From Niallia taxi (GTDB lineage: Bacteria > Bacillota > Bacilli > Bacillales > Cytobacillaceae): DNA of 56,236 nt. Location: contig NZ_RZTZ01000022.1 in assembly GCF_004005475.1 (NCBI RefSeq), positions 1 through 56,236 on the forward strand, written 5' to 3'. Made by a program: the position numbers and the translations under genes. The stretch's first letter is position 1. Every line of letters starts with the position of its first letter. Below are positions 20,628 through 28,157 of the stretch, in pieces. A model generated the notes under the pieces. It was given only the letters and a program-made list of their open reading frames with translations. It was not told the origin of the DNA and ran no database searches.

Positions 20628-21026
20628 TTAATTTCCATTATCGTTTGGTTTATTTTTCCCATCAGGAATATTAAAAATTATCTCTCCTTTTTCCGAGAGA
20701 AGTAAGTCTTTTCTTGCAAGCTTGGCCAAATAATCTTCATCATTTAGTTTAACAATTTGTTCCTTTAAACTCTTTTCTTCTTTCTCCAACAGAGCTATCT
20801 TTCCATTCAGCTTTTTCTTTTCAGCAGCCTTTTCTTCCAAAACGGAGCCCTGGGATATGAGTGTTGAAATCATAAAAAAGCCTATTGCCAGTGCACAGAT
20901 AGAGAAAGCAGCCAATCTCCGGAATAAAAGCTTCTTTTTTCTCGCTGCACTAATGCTTAATTCTTCTTGTTGTACGTTATAGTCTGTTTGTATTTTTGTC
21001 ACATCCGGTTTTCTTAACACACTCAT
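20628..21026 (-). CDS. divIC: Cell division protein DivIC
   Basis: Septum-localised bitopic protein of the FtsB family that forms a complex with DivIB and FtsL. The 132 residues contain a short cytoplasmic N-terminus with KKK before one membrane helix (about 38-58). An extracellular coiled coil follows (VLEEKAAEKKKLNGKIALLEKEEKSLKEQIVKL), then a C-terminal DYLAKLARKDLLLSEKGEIIF block typical of the family. GGGAGGAG precedes the ATG. Last gene of the yabM-yabN-rqcP-yabP-yabQ-divIC run. Confidence 0.94.
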   Translation of the reverse strand: MSVLRKPDVTKIQTDYNVQQEELSISAARKKKLLFRRLAAFSICALAIGFFMISTLISQGSVLEEKAAEKKKLNGKIALLEKEEKSLKEQIVKLNDEDYLAKLARKDLLLSEKGEIIFNIPDGKNKPNDNGN

Positions 21027-21044
21027 ACTCTGCTCCTCCCTTCC

Positions 21045-21671
21045 TTACTGTTTTTTTCTATTTTTTATCCAATCCTTAACATATTTCTTTATCATGGTAT
21101 AATATCCTGCCAATTTCCCAGAATATTTATCGACGTTTAATTTAACCTTTTTCGGCAAAATCAGCCATATTAAGGATAATAGCCATTTAAGAGGTAATAA
21201 AATAACCTTCAGAATAAATCTTAATACCCTGATTACACCATTGACAAGTGCCATAAGTCCCTTTAAAAGGAAAATAACAACCGAAACCAAAAATAGAAGA
21301 AGTGTTTTTATAGGTTTATAGATAAGATTCACCACTAGCTTGACAGTAAGCTGGTAGAATCGGACACTGACGGAAATAATCAGCTTTAAAAAGGATAGAT
21401 AGATTGATTTCAAAAGGGCCTGGTATGCAGCAAAACCCAATAATAATGCCAATATCAAGTAGATTCTAATTTCACCTTGGTTTACTAAAAATAGCACATA
21501 AAACATCAACAACCCCTGCAAAATCCAGAAAAGGAGATCATGAAAAAAGACGATAATTCGTTTTCGCTCAGCCCTTTTTAGAAAGAACTGATACGTATCT
21601 AAGCTAATTCCAAAAAACAGACCCATGCCAACCATAGCCAGCATGGTCATGAATTGAGTGGATAATGTCAT
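21045..21671 (-). CDS. yabQ: Spore cortex protein YabQ
   Basis: Sporulation membrane protein needed for cortex formation in B. subtilis. The first 90 residues hold about three membrane helices. The remainder alternates hydrophobic and basic segments (FLKLIISVSVRFYQLTVKLV, VILLPLKWLLSLIWLIL) and ends in a very basic tail. 208 residues, matching the family. Its start overlaps the yabP stop by four bases (ATGA), so the two are coupled and should share the mother-cell promoter ahead of yabP. Confidence 0.92.
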   Translation of the reverse strand: MTLSTQFMTMLAMVGMGLFFGISLDTYQFFLKRAERKRIIVFFHDLLFWILQGLLMFYVLFLVNQGEIRIYLILALLLGFAAYQALLKSIYLSFLKLIISVSVRFYQLTVKLVVNLIYKPIKTLLLFLVSVVIFLLKGLMALVNGVIRVLRFILKVILLPLKWLLSLIWLILPKKVKLNVDKYSGKLAGYYTMIKKYVKDWIKNRKKQ

Positions 21672-21970
21672 CGGAATATCTTGCTAAAGAAGCCTTTAGC
21701 TTTATCTCCACTTTGCTCATCTACATATAACAACTCGAATACCTTGCCTTTAATAGAAACAATCCCTTTTTCCACGTCCAGGTTTTTCATTTGCAGGTTT
21801 TGACCCCTAATAGATAAGAAGCCCATTACTGTTTCTAATAAAAATTCTTCATTATCAAAGCTCTCTACTTGCTTGACTCCTGTTATATCAAGGAGCCTTC
21901 TTCCTCTCATAATGACATCATGCTCTACAGTGCTAGTTTTTGCAGTATTAGAATCATAATTTTGGTTCAT
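21668..21970 (-). CDS. yabP: Sporulation protein YabP
   Basis: A 100-residue soluble protein of the YabP family, nearly identical over its core (GRRLLDITGVKQVESFDNEEF and GQNLQMKNLDVEKGIVSIKG) to B. subtilis YabP. It is made in the mother cell under sigma-E and associated with YabQ in coat/cortex assembly; its molecular role is not known. A GTGAGGG ribosome site precedes the ATG and a sigma-E-like -10 lies about 45 bases upstream. Confidence 0.94.
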   Translation of the reverse strand: MNQNYDSNTAKTSTVEHDVIMRGRRLLDITGVKQVESFDNEEFLLETVMGFLSIRGQNLQMKNLDVEKGIVSIKGKVFELLYVDEQSGDKAKGFFSKIFR

Positions 21971-22010
21971 CTTTATCCCTCACAATCACAAAAGTACAAT
22001 CATTTGTACA

Positions 22011-22018
22011 AGTGTATG
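22011..22018 (-). promoter_or_regulatory. Candidate sigma-E -10 element for yabPQ
   Basis: Minus-strand CATACACT is a perfect match to the sigma-E -10 pattern CATAnAnT and sits about 41 bases before yabP. No clear -35 is seen at the expected distance, so the call rests on the -10 and on known mother-cell expression of yabP-yabQ in B. subtilis. Confidence 0.5.
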
Positions 22019-22108
22019 AGAAGGGACAAGAAAAAAGAACAAGCTCTTATTTGAAAGTTGCCTCTTTCATTATTCGATCATTTTTACCCTGATAAGTCCT
22101 AGATTAAA

Positions 22109-22366
22109 CTAGGAAACAGTTTCTTCTTTAATAATCTTGTACATATTTGCTGCATCCTCTTTTTTCGTTGAGTCCTGCAGTAATTCTATTTTTACCGTCA
22201 CAATTTTCTGGCCGAACCTCACTTGCAGTTCATCGCCAACTTTAACATTACTGCTGGCCTTTGCCTGAATTCCGTTTATTAGAATTCTACCTTGATCTGC
22301 AACCTCTTTAGCTAGTGTTCTTCTTTTTATTAAGCGGGAGATTTTCAAAAATTTGTCTAAACGCAT
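22109..22366 (-). CDS. rqcP: Ribosome quality-control protein RqcP (S4 domain)
   Basis: An 85-residue S4-domain protein formerly called YabO. In Bacillus it binds the obstructed 50S subunit beside RqcH and moves tRNA during C-terminal alanine tailing of stalled nascent chains. The S4 signature [17 protein letters not shown]...A...[13 protein letters not shown] covers most of the chain. It follows yabN by 14 bases in the same operon, with AAGGAG before the start. Confidence 0.95.
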   Translation of the reverse strand: MRLDKFLKISRLIKRRTLAKEVADQGRILINGIQAKASSNVKVGDELQVRFGQKIVTVKIELLQDSTKKEDAANMYKIIKEETVS

Positions 22367-22380
22367 ATTATCAACACTCC

Positions 22381-23850
22381 TTATCTGTCTTTATCAAACT
22401 GTTTAGCTTCTTCCCAATATTTATCTAATATTTCTAAAGGGACTTCCTGCACCTCTTTGCCCATATCCTTCAGCTTTGCTTCAATATACTGAAATCTGCT
22501 GATGAACTTTTGGTTTGTGCTAAAAATCGCTAACTCTGGATCTATTTTGTAATATCTAGCTACATTTACGAAAGAAAACAAAATATCACCAAACTCTTTT
22601 TCCATTTTTTCCGGGCTGGCTCCATTTTCTACTTCTTCCCTAAACTCACTGATTTCTTCCTTTACCTTTTCCCAAGCGCCTGAAACATCTGGCCAGTCAA
22701 AGCCCGCCTTTGCCGCTTTCTTTTGAAGATCATAAGCTCTGGTAAGATTCGCCGAGCTGTTCAGTACTCCATCAAGCACTGATGCTTGTTTTTCTGGTTT
22801 TTCTGCATTCTTTGCTTGCTGCCATGTGTCTAAAACATCTTCCACCGTTTCTGCTTTTGCCTTTCCAAACACATGTGGATGCCTGCGCACCATTTTAGCG
22901 GATATTCCCTCAATTACGTCATCAATAGAGAAGTAGCCCTCATCTTCCCCAATTTGACTGTGAAGCATAACCTGAAGCAATACATCCCCAAGCTCTTCTA
23001 TCATATTGTCTATATCGTCTTCATTGATTGCCTCAATAAGCTCATAAGCTTCTTCAATTAGATGCTTTCTCAGCGACTCGTGGGTCTGCTCTCTATCCCA
23101 TGGACATCCGTCTGGAGCACGCAGTGCAGCAATTATATTCCTTAAGCTTGAAAATTGCTTATAAAGCACGCTTTCCTCTTGAGCTGGAGGTACATATAGT
23201 GAGGTTAAATTATTTAACTCCATCTCTCTGTCCAACTCATGAAGCTCTATTTTTTTTATTTGCTCCTGTTTACTGCCTGCAGCAGTTACAATCGTTACAG
23301 GATAATTATATGGAAGCTTCTCCATTAAGGTAAGCTTAACCTCTGATGCGGAAAATGCGTCATACACTTGTCCAATTATTAAATGCTGTGTGAACTGCAG
23401 CTCATCCTTACGTAAATCTGTTCCATCCAAAAGCTGAAATCCGTCGATAGGATCAATTTTTAACGCTTGAAAAATACTGTCCAAGAAGCTTTGGCCACCG
23501 CCAATTTCAAGGTTGACCTCACCTTCTTCACTTCTTTCAATTAGAAGCTGCACTGTTTTTTCTGCTACGAGCGGATGTCCTGGTACAGCATAGACTATAT
23601 CCTCTTGCTCCGCTTCCTTCATTAAAACAGCTACAATTTCATTGTAAACCGCCTCAAATTGGTCGTGCTTTTCATATATATAATCCATATAAATAAAGTT
23701 GCCACCCTCTTGTTCTAATACAGTTAAAACAGGGTGATCCTTCGTACGCACATAAATCTTGTTTTTATTATTAATTAAGCTTCTATAAACCCCTAGCGGA
23801 AGCTGTTCCATATCTCCAGCACCAAGGCCTATCACTTTAATATTTCTCAT
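22381..23850 (-). CDS. yabN: YabN: tetrapyrrole methylase-like domain fused to MazG pyrophosphatase
   Basis: Two-domain protein of 489 residues, the same length as the B. subtilis protein. The N-terminal half (1-220) resembles SAM-dependent tetrapyrrole methylases ([17 protein letters not shown] start, [13 protein letters not shown]). The C-terminal half is MazG-type: [16 protein letters not shown], then the metal-binding EExxE-like segment [16 protein letters not shown], repeated later as [17 protein letters not shown]. MazG hydrolyses nucleoside triphosphates to monophosphates and pyrophosphate; the methylase substrate is unknown. Confidence 0.92.
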   Translation of the reverse strand: MRNIKVIGLGAGDMEQLPLGVYRSLINNKNKIYVRTKDHPVLTVLEQEGGNFIYMDYIYEKHDQFEAVYNEIVAVLMKEAEQEDIVYAVPGHPLVAEKTVQLLIERSEEGEVNLEIGGGQSFLDSIFQALKIDPIDGFQLLDGTDLRKDELQFTQHLIIGQVYDAFSASEVKLTLMEKLPYNYPVTIVTAAGSKQEQIKKIELHELDREMELNNLTSLYVPPAQEESVLYKQFSSLRNIIAALRAPDGCPWDREQTHESLRKHLIEEAYELIEAINEDDIDNMIEELGDVLLQVMLHSQIGEDEGYFSIDDVIEGISAKMVRRHPHVFGKAKAETVEDVLDTWQQAKNAEKPEKQASVLDGVLNSSANLTRAYDLQKKAAKAGFDWPDVSGAWEKVKEEISEFREEVENGASPEKMEKEFGDILFSFVNVARYYKIDPELAIFSTNQKFISRFQYIEAKLKDMGKEVQEVPLEILDKYWEEAKQFDKDR

Positions 23851-23856
23851 TTTCCA

Positions 23857-25455
23857 TTACCTTCCTTTCTTAGGTAAAAACCAGCTCAATTTACTTCCGA
23901 ACGGCAATGTAAGCAAATCCTTCTCTTTAAAAACATTTCCTCTAAGAACAAGAAAGACATAGACAAAGCCTCCCAACACTACTCCACTTAAGGATTGAAA
24001 GGCTGACAGCAAACGGCTTCCTTCTTTAAAGGCAAAGTTATCTGTCAGATAAATATACCCTTTAACAGTTAAGTACATACAAAATGCTGCTAGTAGGATG
24101 ACCGTAACTTGTTTCTTATCTATTAGCGGCAATTTTAACAGTCTATACAACCTAACAGCCAAAAATACAAGAATCAAAGCTAGCGACAAATTAGTAGCAT
24201 ATGCAGCACCACTTGTGCCATAAGCTGCAACAAACGGTCCGTTTACAGCATATTTAAAGATAAATCCTAGCAACACAATGACAGCAGGATAGAGAGTGGC
24301 ACCTAATCCTTGAAGAACTGCGGTATAGGTAACAATCATTGCATTTAGCAAAATGACAAAGCATAAAATCGCCAATACATGTGACCCTTGTTCATTTTGA
24401 AAAAGCATACTGTTTACTTTGTTAATCATGCTGTACAATCCAACTGATGCACCGAATCCAAAGAAAAGGCTGACCACTAGAGAAAACCTGACTTTTTCAA
24501 TTAGAAGCCCCTTCTCCTTTTTCAGCATTTCTCCTGTTATGAAGGGAACTAATGTTAAAGCCATGGATGTAGAGATAACCGTACCGAGTTGAATAAGCGG
24601 CTGACCTCGATCATAGATTCCCTTCAACACCTTTGCTTCATCTCCATGAATCCCTGCAGTTATCAGTTCTGAATAAATGGTTAAAGAATCAGCAAGCTGT
24701 AATAAAATGAGGAGCATACTGCTTATTGAAATGGTGATACCTTCATATATAATTCTTTTTATTATCTTTTTATTATCACGGTTCCATATGCGCGCATGAG
24801 TTACCGTTCGTACGGACTGCTGCTTTCTATAAAAGTAAAACAGCACTATAAAGGCGAGCATACCACCTGTAACAGAGCCAAGCATCGCTCCTGCTCCCAC
24901 CTTATACAAGGAATAGCCTTTGCTAATGAAATAGATGGAACAAAATAATATCGTTCCCACGCGCATAAGTTGTTCTGCCACTTGAGAAACAGCAGTTGGA
25001 ACCATATTACCTGTCCCTTGGATAATTCCCCTCGATGTAGCGATAAATGGTGTAAATAAAAATGCAAAAGAAATCACTTTTATTAATATGGCTAAATCTC
25101 TATCACCCATTGCAGATGAAAGAAACTCTGCCCCAAAGAACAATATTAAAAACGCACATATACCCAATGAGTATAAAAGTAGAAAGGAGGAACGTATGAG
25201 TCTTCCTATCCCAATCTGGTCTTCTTTTGACTTCATTTCCGTATATAGCTTGGATATAACAACAGGAAATCCATATGTACTTAAAGCTATTGCCACCCCA
25301 TAAATGGGATACACTTGCTGGTATATATAAAAACCGGTATCTCCGACTATATTTTGAAAGGGTATTCTGTATACCGCACTTAAAATCTTGACAACAAGCG
25401 CTCCGACAGTCAGTATAATAGCACCTGTGAACCAGTTGTTTGATTGTTTAGGCAC
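23857..25455 (-). CDS. yabM: YabM: SpoVB-family lipid/polysaccharide flippase-like transporter
   Basis: Polytopic membrane protein of about 532 residues in the MOP/MVF superfamily, with roughly 14 membrane segments and the family start GALVVKILSAVYRIPFQNIVG. Relatives include SpoVB and the lipid II flippase MurJ-type YtgP; the substrate of YabM is not established. The GTG at 25455 is chosen over the ATG at 25473 because GGAAGGGG lies eight bases before the GTG. It precedes yabN by six bases and heads the operon running to divIC. Confidence 0.85.
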   Translation of the reverse strand: MPKQSNNWFTGAIILTVGALVVKILSAVYRIPFQNIVGDTGFYIYQQVYPIYGVAIALSTYGFPVVISKLYTEMKSKEDQIGIGRLIRSSFLLLYSLGICAFLILFFGAEFLSSAMGDRDLAILIKVISFAFLFTPFIATSRGIIQGTGNMVPTAVSQVAEQLMRVGTILFCSIYFISKGYSLYKVGAGAMLGSVTGGMLAFIVLFYFYRKQQSVRTVTHARIWNRDNKKIIKRIIYEGITISISSMLLILLQLADSLTIYSELITAGIHGDEAKVLKGIYDRGQPLIQLGTVISTSMALTLVPFITGEMLKKEKGLLIEKVRFSLVVSLFFGFGASVGLYSMINKVNSMLFQNEQGSHVLAILCFVILLNAMIVTYTAVLQGLGATLYPAVIVLLGFIFKYAVNGPFVAAYGTSGAAYATNLSLALILVFLAVRLYRLLKLPLIDKKQVTVILLAAFCMYLTVKGYIYLTDNFAFKEGSRLLSAFQSLSGVVLGGFVYVFLVLRGNVFKEKDLLTLPFGSKLSWFLPKKGR

Positions 25456-25539
25456 AAGCTTAGCCCCTTCCATCTTCTGTTTCGCTTGTATTATAGCATA
25501 ATTTCATCCCAGTTGCCCTTGCACATAAATTCAAAATGC

Positions 25540-25573
25540 TAAAAAAAGGAAAACGCTTCACGCATTTTCCTTT
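25540..25573 (-). terminator. Terminator after the GntR/DUF1648 cassette
   Basis: Perfect 12-bp stem AAAGGAAAATGC/GCGTTTTCCTTT (one G-U, 25545-25573) followed by T residues on the minus strand. It isolates the cassette from yabM. Confidence 0.9.
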
Positions 25574-25584
25574 AATGATAACTA

Positions 25585-26679
25585 CTACATAAAAAAAGTT
25601 AGAACAATAATCAGAATGATTGGTCCCAAAATATAGACATACGCTAATGGTCTGCCCATATTGATGGTCCAGCCTACTCCAAACCTTTTCTCCACAAATA
25701 ATGATGGATCATTTTTATTATAATAGAAAATACCAGCTTTCCAATGATAGTCTGAGTCAAAATCGGATACTTCCTTTTTGTCTGGATAAACAACCTCATG
25801 CTCATGATTAAGCCTTCCTATTTTCATTGCATAAGCAAGAGTTCCAATTAACACAAATGCTAGAAATGCTAACGGAACAAGCAGCATAAGAGACTGATTA
25901 AATATGCCTGGATAAATAATAGATAATTGCAGGAAGGATAATAATATAGTCATTACTAAATTAATAATAGCCAGAAACCAACTATTGTACTTCCTTATTC
26001 CCAGCTGTCTTATCCTTGAACCAGCACTATTAGCAGCGCTTATCTTAATCCCCGATTTTCTTGTAGCCTCATGGATGCCAATAAACATAATTTGTAAGAC
26101 AAACAGGAGTAACAAACTGGCAATGACCGAAAAATAGCTTTTTTCAGTAAAGCTGTCTGGCTGACCATTTGCTCCCCAATGCGTTGGGATACTTTCCGGG
26201 ATATGCGTGTACTGGGTAAAGGTAAGAATAAATAACCCTATTGTAAAAATAATAGGCAATGCTACTATATACCATGGCAGCATTTCATCGAGCTTTCTTG
26301 CGCCCAGGTCAGTTATATTCACTTTCTTCAAAGTGGAAGACCAGCCTGTTTGTCTTTTTAACTGCAGCAGCTTACCGTGACAATAAAAATATAAGATTAA
26401 CCCCCAAATCATCAAAGAAAAAACAAGTACCAATCCTAAAGCTACTGACACACTGATTTCCAACTTATTCATCCATAAGGCATAACCTAATAATAATATT
26501 CCTGATAACGCTACATAACTAACTACATATAGTTTCTTATAAAACAGGACAGAATGATCATTTTGATATTCATCCGGGACATAGACACCAAATACATGTG
26601 ATTTTCGCATTAGTACAGGGATAATACTCTGCATTATTGTTAGAAAAACCATGATGGTTATGAACATTGCTTGCTCCAT
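25585..26679 (-). CDS. DUF1648/DUF5808 multi-pass membrane protein
   Basis: A 364-residue membrane protein with about eight hydrophobic segments. Residues near 170-200 (TQYTHIPESIPTHWGANGQ, then PDSFTEKS) carry the DUF1648 signature found in SdpI-type immunity proteins. The C-terminus (WKAGIFYYNKNDPSLFVEKR, then GVGWTINMGRP) matches the DUF5808 pattern. The function is unknown: it may protect the envelope against a peptide toxin or stress, by analogy with SdpI only. The ATG lies two bases after the GntR gene, whose last codons form the AAGGAGG ribosome site. The pair therefore forms a coupled two-gene operon. I recall no counterpart at this position in B. subtilis. Confidence 0.85.
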   Translation of the reverse strand: MEQAMFITIMVFLTIMQSIIPVLMRKSHVFGVYVPDEYQNDHSVLFYKKLYVVSYVALSGILLLGYALWMNKLEISVSVALGLVLVFSLMIWGLILYFYCHGKLLQLKRQTGWSSTLKKVNITDLGARKLDEMLPWYIVALPIIFTIGLFILTFTQYTHIPESIPTHWGANGQPDSFTEKSYFSVIASLLLLFVLQIMFIGIHEATRKSGIKISAANSAGSRIRQLGIRKYNSWFLAIINLVMTILLSFLQLSIIYPGIFNQSLMLLVPLAFLAFVLIGTLAYAMKIGRLNHEHEVVYPDKKEVSDFDSDYHWKAGIFYYNKNDPSLFVEKRFGVGWTINMGRPLAYVYILGPIILIIVLTFFM

Positions 26680-26681
26680 GC

Positions 26682-27062
26682 TTATTCCTCCTTATATTCT
26701 TTTACGAGCAATTCAACAAGGCTGTTAATCTCAGCTTTCCCCATTCCTAATGTCATCGCCTCAAGTAAAACGGGTTTCAATTCTCTAACCAGTCGCGTGT
26801 AATGTTCTGATTCCTTTTCTGCTTGCTGCAGCCTGACAACTGCCCCTGATTTAGGAACAATTTGAATGATGCCTCTTTTTTCAAGCTCATGATAGCTTTT
26901 ATTTACCGTATGCATATTTATACCTAAGTCAGCAGCCAAAGACCTTACAGAAGGAAGCATATCTCCCTCCTTTAAATCACCTTTTAAAATCCCCTCCATT
27001 AATTGATGTATTAATTGCGAATAAATAGGGAAGTCTGATTGAGGGTCTAATTTAATATACAT
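26682..27062 (-). CDS. GntR-family regulator, YtrA type
   Basis: A 126-residue regulator with an N-terminal winged helix (FPIYSQLIHQLMEGILKGDL, MLPSVRSLAADLGINMHTVN, YHELEKRGIIQIVPKSGAVV, residues 11-76). A short helical C-terminal dimerisation part of about 50 residues follows, with no ligand-binding FadR/UTRA domain; that is the YtrA subfamily pattern. Such proteins usually repress their own operon, which encodes membrane proteins. Two inverted repeats overlap the candidate -10 in front of it, fitting autorepression. It is translationally coupled to the membrane gene downstream. Confidence 0.9.
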   Translation of the reverse strand: MYIKLDPQSDFPIYSQLIHQLMEGILKGDLKEGDMLPSVRSLAADLGINMHTVNKSYHELEKRGIIQIVPKSGAVVRLQQAEKESEHYTRLVRELKPVLLEAMTLGMGKAEINSLVELLVKEYKEE

Positions 27063-27081
27063 TTAAGTTCTCCTGTTTTTT

Positions 27082-27128
27082 TGTTATACATTTATTATAA
27101 CAGATTTGTTCTATATTTTATATAACAA
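27082..27128 (-). promoter_or_regulatory. Promoter and twin-palindrome operator of the GntR cassette
   Basis: A perfect 7-7-7 palindrome TGTTATA-(7)-TATAACA (27082-27102) contains the -10 TATAAT. Directly upstream is an imperfect repeat TTGTTATAT...ATAGAACAA (27106-27128). No good -35 is visible at normal spacing. The layout suggests two dimer sites for the GntR protein, blocking polymerase when no inducer is present. This is an inference from position and symmetry. Confidence 0.65.
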
Positions 27129-27161
27129 AAAGCACAATTTTCCTTTTTTATTAAAATGCAC

Positions 27162-27191
27162 AATAAAAAAGCAGCCTTTAGGGGCTGCTTT
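27162..27191 (-). terminator. Terminator after spoVT
   Basis: Perfect 9-bp stem AAAGCAGCC/GGCTGCTTT with a six-base loop (27168-27191), followed by T residues on the minus strand, just past the spoVT stop. Confidence 0.92.
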
Positions 27192-27205
27192 GAAGTAAAT
27201 AAATT

Positions 27206-27742
27206 TTAGGATTCCATTTGTCTAGCTAAAAAACCAGCAGCAGTTTCTACCGCTTTCTTTTCTACCTCACCAAGAGAAGTTTCTTTAGAAAAAATGATAA
27301 CTGCACCAATTGGATCTCCGTTTGCAATAATTGGACCGATTGTATAAGCAGAAACAGATTCTGTATTGTTATCAACAAGGGCAATTTGCTCTTGTTGTGT
27401 AACAAGTACTGATCCTCTATCTTCCATAGCTTTTTCAATCACATCGCTGATATTTTTGTTTAAGTATTCCTTTTTCGATCCGCCTGCGACTGCAATATAG
27501 GTATCTCTGTCACATATTAAAACAGAGTTTCCTAAGCTATCATAAAGTGCTTCCGCGTATTCCTTAGCAAAATCGCTTAACTCACTTATAGGAGAATACT
27601 TCTTCAAAATTACTTCTCCATCACGATCTACGAAGATTTCCAGTGGATCTCCTTCACGGATACGTAATGTTCTTCTGATTTCTTTTGGGATGACGACACG
27701 GCCCAAATCATCGATTCGACGCACAATTCCAGTTGCTTTCAT
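27206..27742 (-). CDS. spoVT: Stage V sporulation transcription regulator SpoVT
   Basis: Forespore regulator that tunes sigma-G genes. The N-terminal AbrB-type swapped-hairpin DNA-binding domain (KATGIVRRIDDLGRVVIPKE, residues 2-21, through EGDPLEIFVDRDGEVILKKY) is joined to a C-terminal GAF-like domain (about 60-178). The ATG at 27742 gives the canonical MKATGIVRR start and has GTGAGG nine bases upstream, so the seven extra codons to 27763 are rejected. A candidate sigma-G promoter lies about 90 bases upstream. The DNA-binding domain is clearly related to abrB at 48098. Confidence 0.96.
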   Translation of the reverse strand: MKATGIVRRIDDLGRVVIPKEIRRTLRIREGDPLEIFVDRDGEVILKKYSPISELSDFAKEYAEALYDSLGNSVLICDRDTYIAVAGGSKKEYLNKNISDVIEKAMEDRGSVLVTQQEQIALVDNNTESVSAYTIGPIIANGDPIGAVIIFSKETSLGEVEKKAVETAAGFLARQMES

Positions 27743-27830
27743 TTCATGTTGCCTCACTTTCATCAGATGATTTTTTTAATATTGGTAAGTATTTCTTCTG
27801 TAAAATATGAAATGCTACCATATTTAAACT

Positions 27831-27859
27831 TAGTATCTTTCATATGGAAAGTTCTATGC
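27831..27859 (-). promoter_or_regulatory. Candidate sigma-G promoter of spoVT
   Basis: Minus-strand -35 GCATA (27855-27859) and -10 GATACTA (27831-27837, one mismatch from CATACTA) with a 17-base spacer. The spacing and motifs fit forespore sigma-G, which transcribes spoVT in B. subtilis. Confidence 0.6.
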
Positions 27860-28090
27860 ATTAACTACGTAAAATTTTCTCTTCGATGCGAATATTACCA
27901 TCTTAGGTAACTTGGAACATTGCGTACTAAAATTACACTCAAGCCCACGTACATTTCTTCTAGAAACAAAATCTTGGCATCTTATAATTGCGAGGGGAAT
28001 CCAACCCTTGTACAATCATATGTTTTTTAGCATTATCTCTATTTGTCTTTACCCTTGTCCAAAATAGTTAAAACTTCCCTTATATAAAAA
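27860..28090. other. Unassigned stretch between mfd terminator and spoVT promoter
   Basis: About 230 bases with no gene I can support. On the minus strand there is a 19-codon frame (ATG at 28023) reading MIVQGLDSPRNYKMPRFCF, but it has no good ribosome site. Nothing else stands out. Confidence 0.4.
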
Positions 28091-28141
28091 AGACAAAAAC
28101 CGTCTAATACAGGCTTTTGCCTTCTCAAACAGTTTTTGTCT
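28085..28141 (-). terminator. Terminator after mfd
   Basis: Long outer stem of about 14 bp (AGACAAAAACTG/CGGTTTTTGTCT, two to three G-U pairs) enclosing a small inner hairpin AGGC-AAAA-GCCT, followed by TTTTTT on the minus strand. The nested shape is unusual but the U tract makes a terminator likely. Confidence 0.85.
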
Positions 28142-28157
28142 ACTACATATACATATA

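Noticed and set aside
27964-28023. 19-codon minus-strand frame upstream of spoVT (MIVQGLDSPRNYKMPRFCF)
   Set aside because: No credible ribosome site and no recognisable family; frames this short are common by chance.
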